Below are positions 63,894 through 64,000 of a stretch of DNA of 64,000 nt, one piece after another (position 1 is the first letter of the stretch; each line of letters begins with the position of its first letter). The DNA is from Candidatus Vecturithrix granuli (GTDB lineage Bacteria; Moduliflexota; Moduliflexia; Moduliflexales; Moduliflexaceae). Position numbers and translations under genes: made by a program. The stretch is taken from positions 701,899-765,898 of the forward strand of contig DF820463.1 in the NCBI GenBank assembly GCA_000739535.1. Reading direction: 5' to 3'. The notes beneath the pieces were generated by a model. It had not been told where the DNA came from and made no database searches. It saw only the letters and a list, made by a program, of their open reading frames with translations.

Positions 63894-64000
63894 TCATATT
63901 TCTCGCTCACGTTTACGAAGATAGCTGCTGATGTCTTGAAACCGGAACTGGTCGAGCAACTGCCGGACGTGCTGCACAAAGGGCAGATACATGCTCTCAT
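63894..64000 (-). CDS. partial CDS, 3' end only, unknown
   Basis: The last 34 codons of a leftward gene running off the right edge (YLPFVQHVRQLLDQFRFQDI, then SSYLRKREREI and stop at 63894). It is upstream of and co-directional with the receiver gene, and may be the end of a sensor kinase. Not identifiable. Confidence 0.4.
   Translation of the reverse strand, partial: ESMYLPFVQHVRQLLDQFRFQDISSYLRKREREI

Overview
The window looks like one contiguous piece of chromosome from an uncultured, Gram-negative-type, anaerobic bacterium. It spans the dnaA-dnaN-recF-remB-gyrB-gyrA replication locus. Pointers to the organism are a four-subunit pyruvate/2-oxoacid:ferredoxin oxidoreductase (anaerobic metabolism), LL-diaminopimelate aminotransferase, PBP1A, TatC and a lipoprotein (cell envelope), many multi-PAS and PAS-AAA signalling proteins, a very large secreted RHS/YD protein, and dense families of dispersed palindromic repeats between genes. 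The overall style resembles candidate lineages such as KSB3/Moduliflexota, but that is an impression and was not tested by any search.

Layout. (1) 0.1-2.1 kb: a YheO-type regulator and a convergent dapL. (2) 2.4-13.7 kb: a co-directional block that I read as one catabolic locus for an amino or diamino acid. It holds a Nif3-like protein, a Gate-domain membrane protein, an FAD oxidoreductase with a Cys-rich motif, a large permease, a DapF homologue in which both catalytic cysteines are serine, a 143-residue protein I do not recognise, a fold-type-I PLP enzyme, a small KamE-like dimerisation-domain protein, a large B12-domain plus TIM-barrel mutase, and a KamB-like P-loop reactivase. This is the best candidate for an undescribed pathway. 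(3) 14.0-21.0 kb: a secreted protein, a receiver/PAS/histidine kinase and porGDAB. (4) 21.2-24.5 kb: small accessory genes including a toxin-antitoxin pair. (5) 24.8-27.0 kb: glgB. (6) 27.1-30.8 kb: a leftward dipeptide-type ABC importer (permeases and binding protein, no ATPases). (7) 31.0-34.2 kb: FdrA and DUF1116 proteins. (8) 34.3-39.3 kb: an RCK potassium channel, a GAF/HD-GYP phosphodiesterase, and PBP1A with a 15-base homopolymer in its coding sequence. (9) 39.4-52.4 kb: tRNA-Pro(GGG), a DUF364 protein, tatC, a TPR lipoprotein, then gyrA, gyrB, remB, recF, dnaN and dnaA, all leftward. DnaA-box clusters lie on both sides of dnaA (putative bipartite oriC). (10) 52.6-60.7 kb: a TPR protein, a YD/Ig-like secreted protein, a 1755-residue RHS protein whose C-terminal domain is in another frame, and a broken WG-repeat gene. 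(11) 61.2-64.0 kb: a coiled-coil protein, a receiver-PAS-AAA-Fis regulator split by one frameshift, and the end of one more gene at the window edge.

Starts were chosen from visible ribosome binding sites where possible. At least three genes in the last 10 kb appear frameshifted. These could be real decay or base errors in the assembly, and the two cannot be separated from sequence alone.
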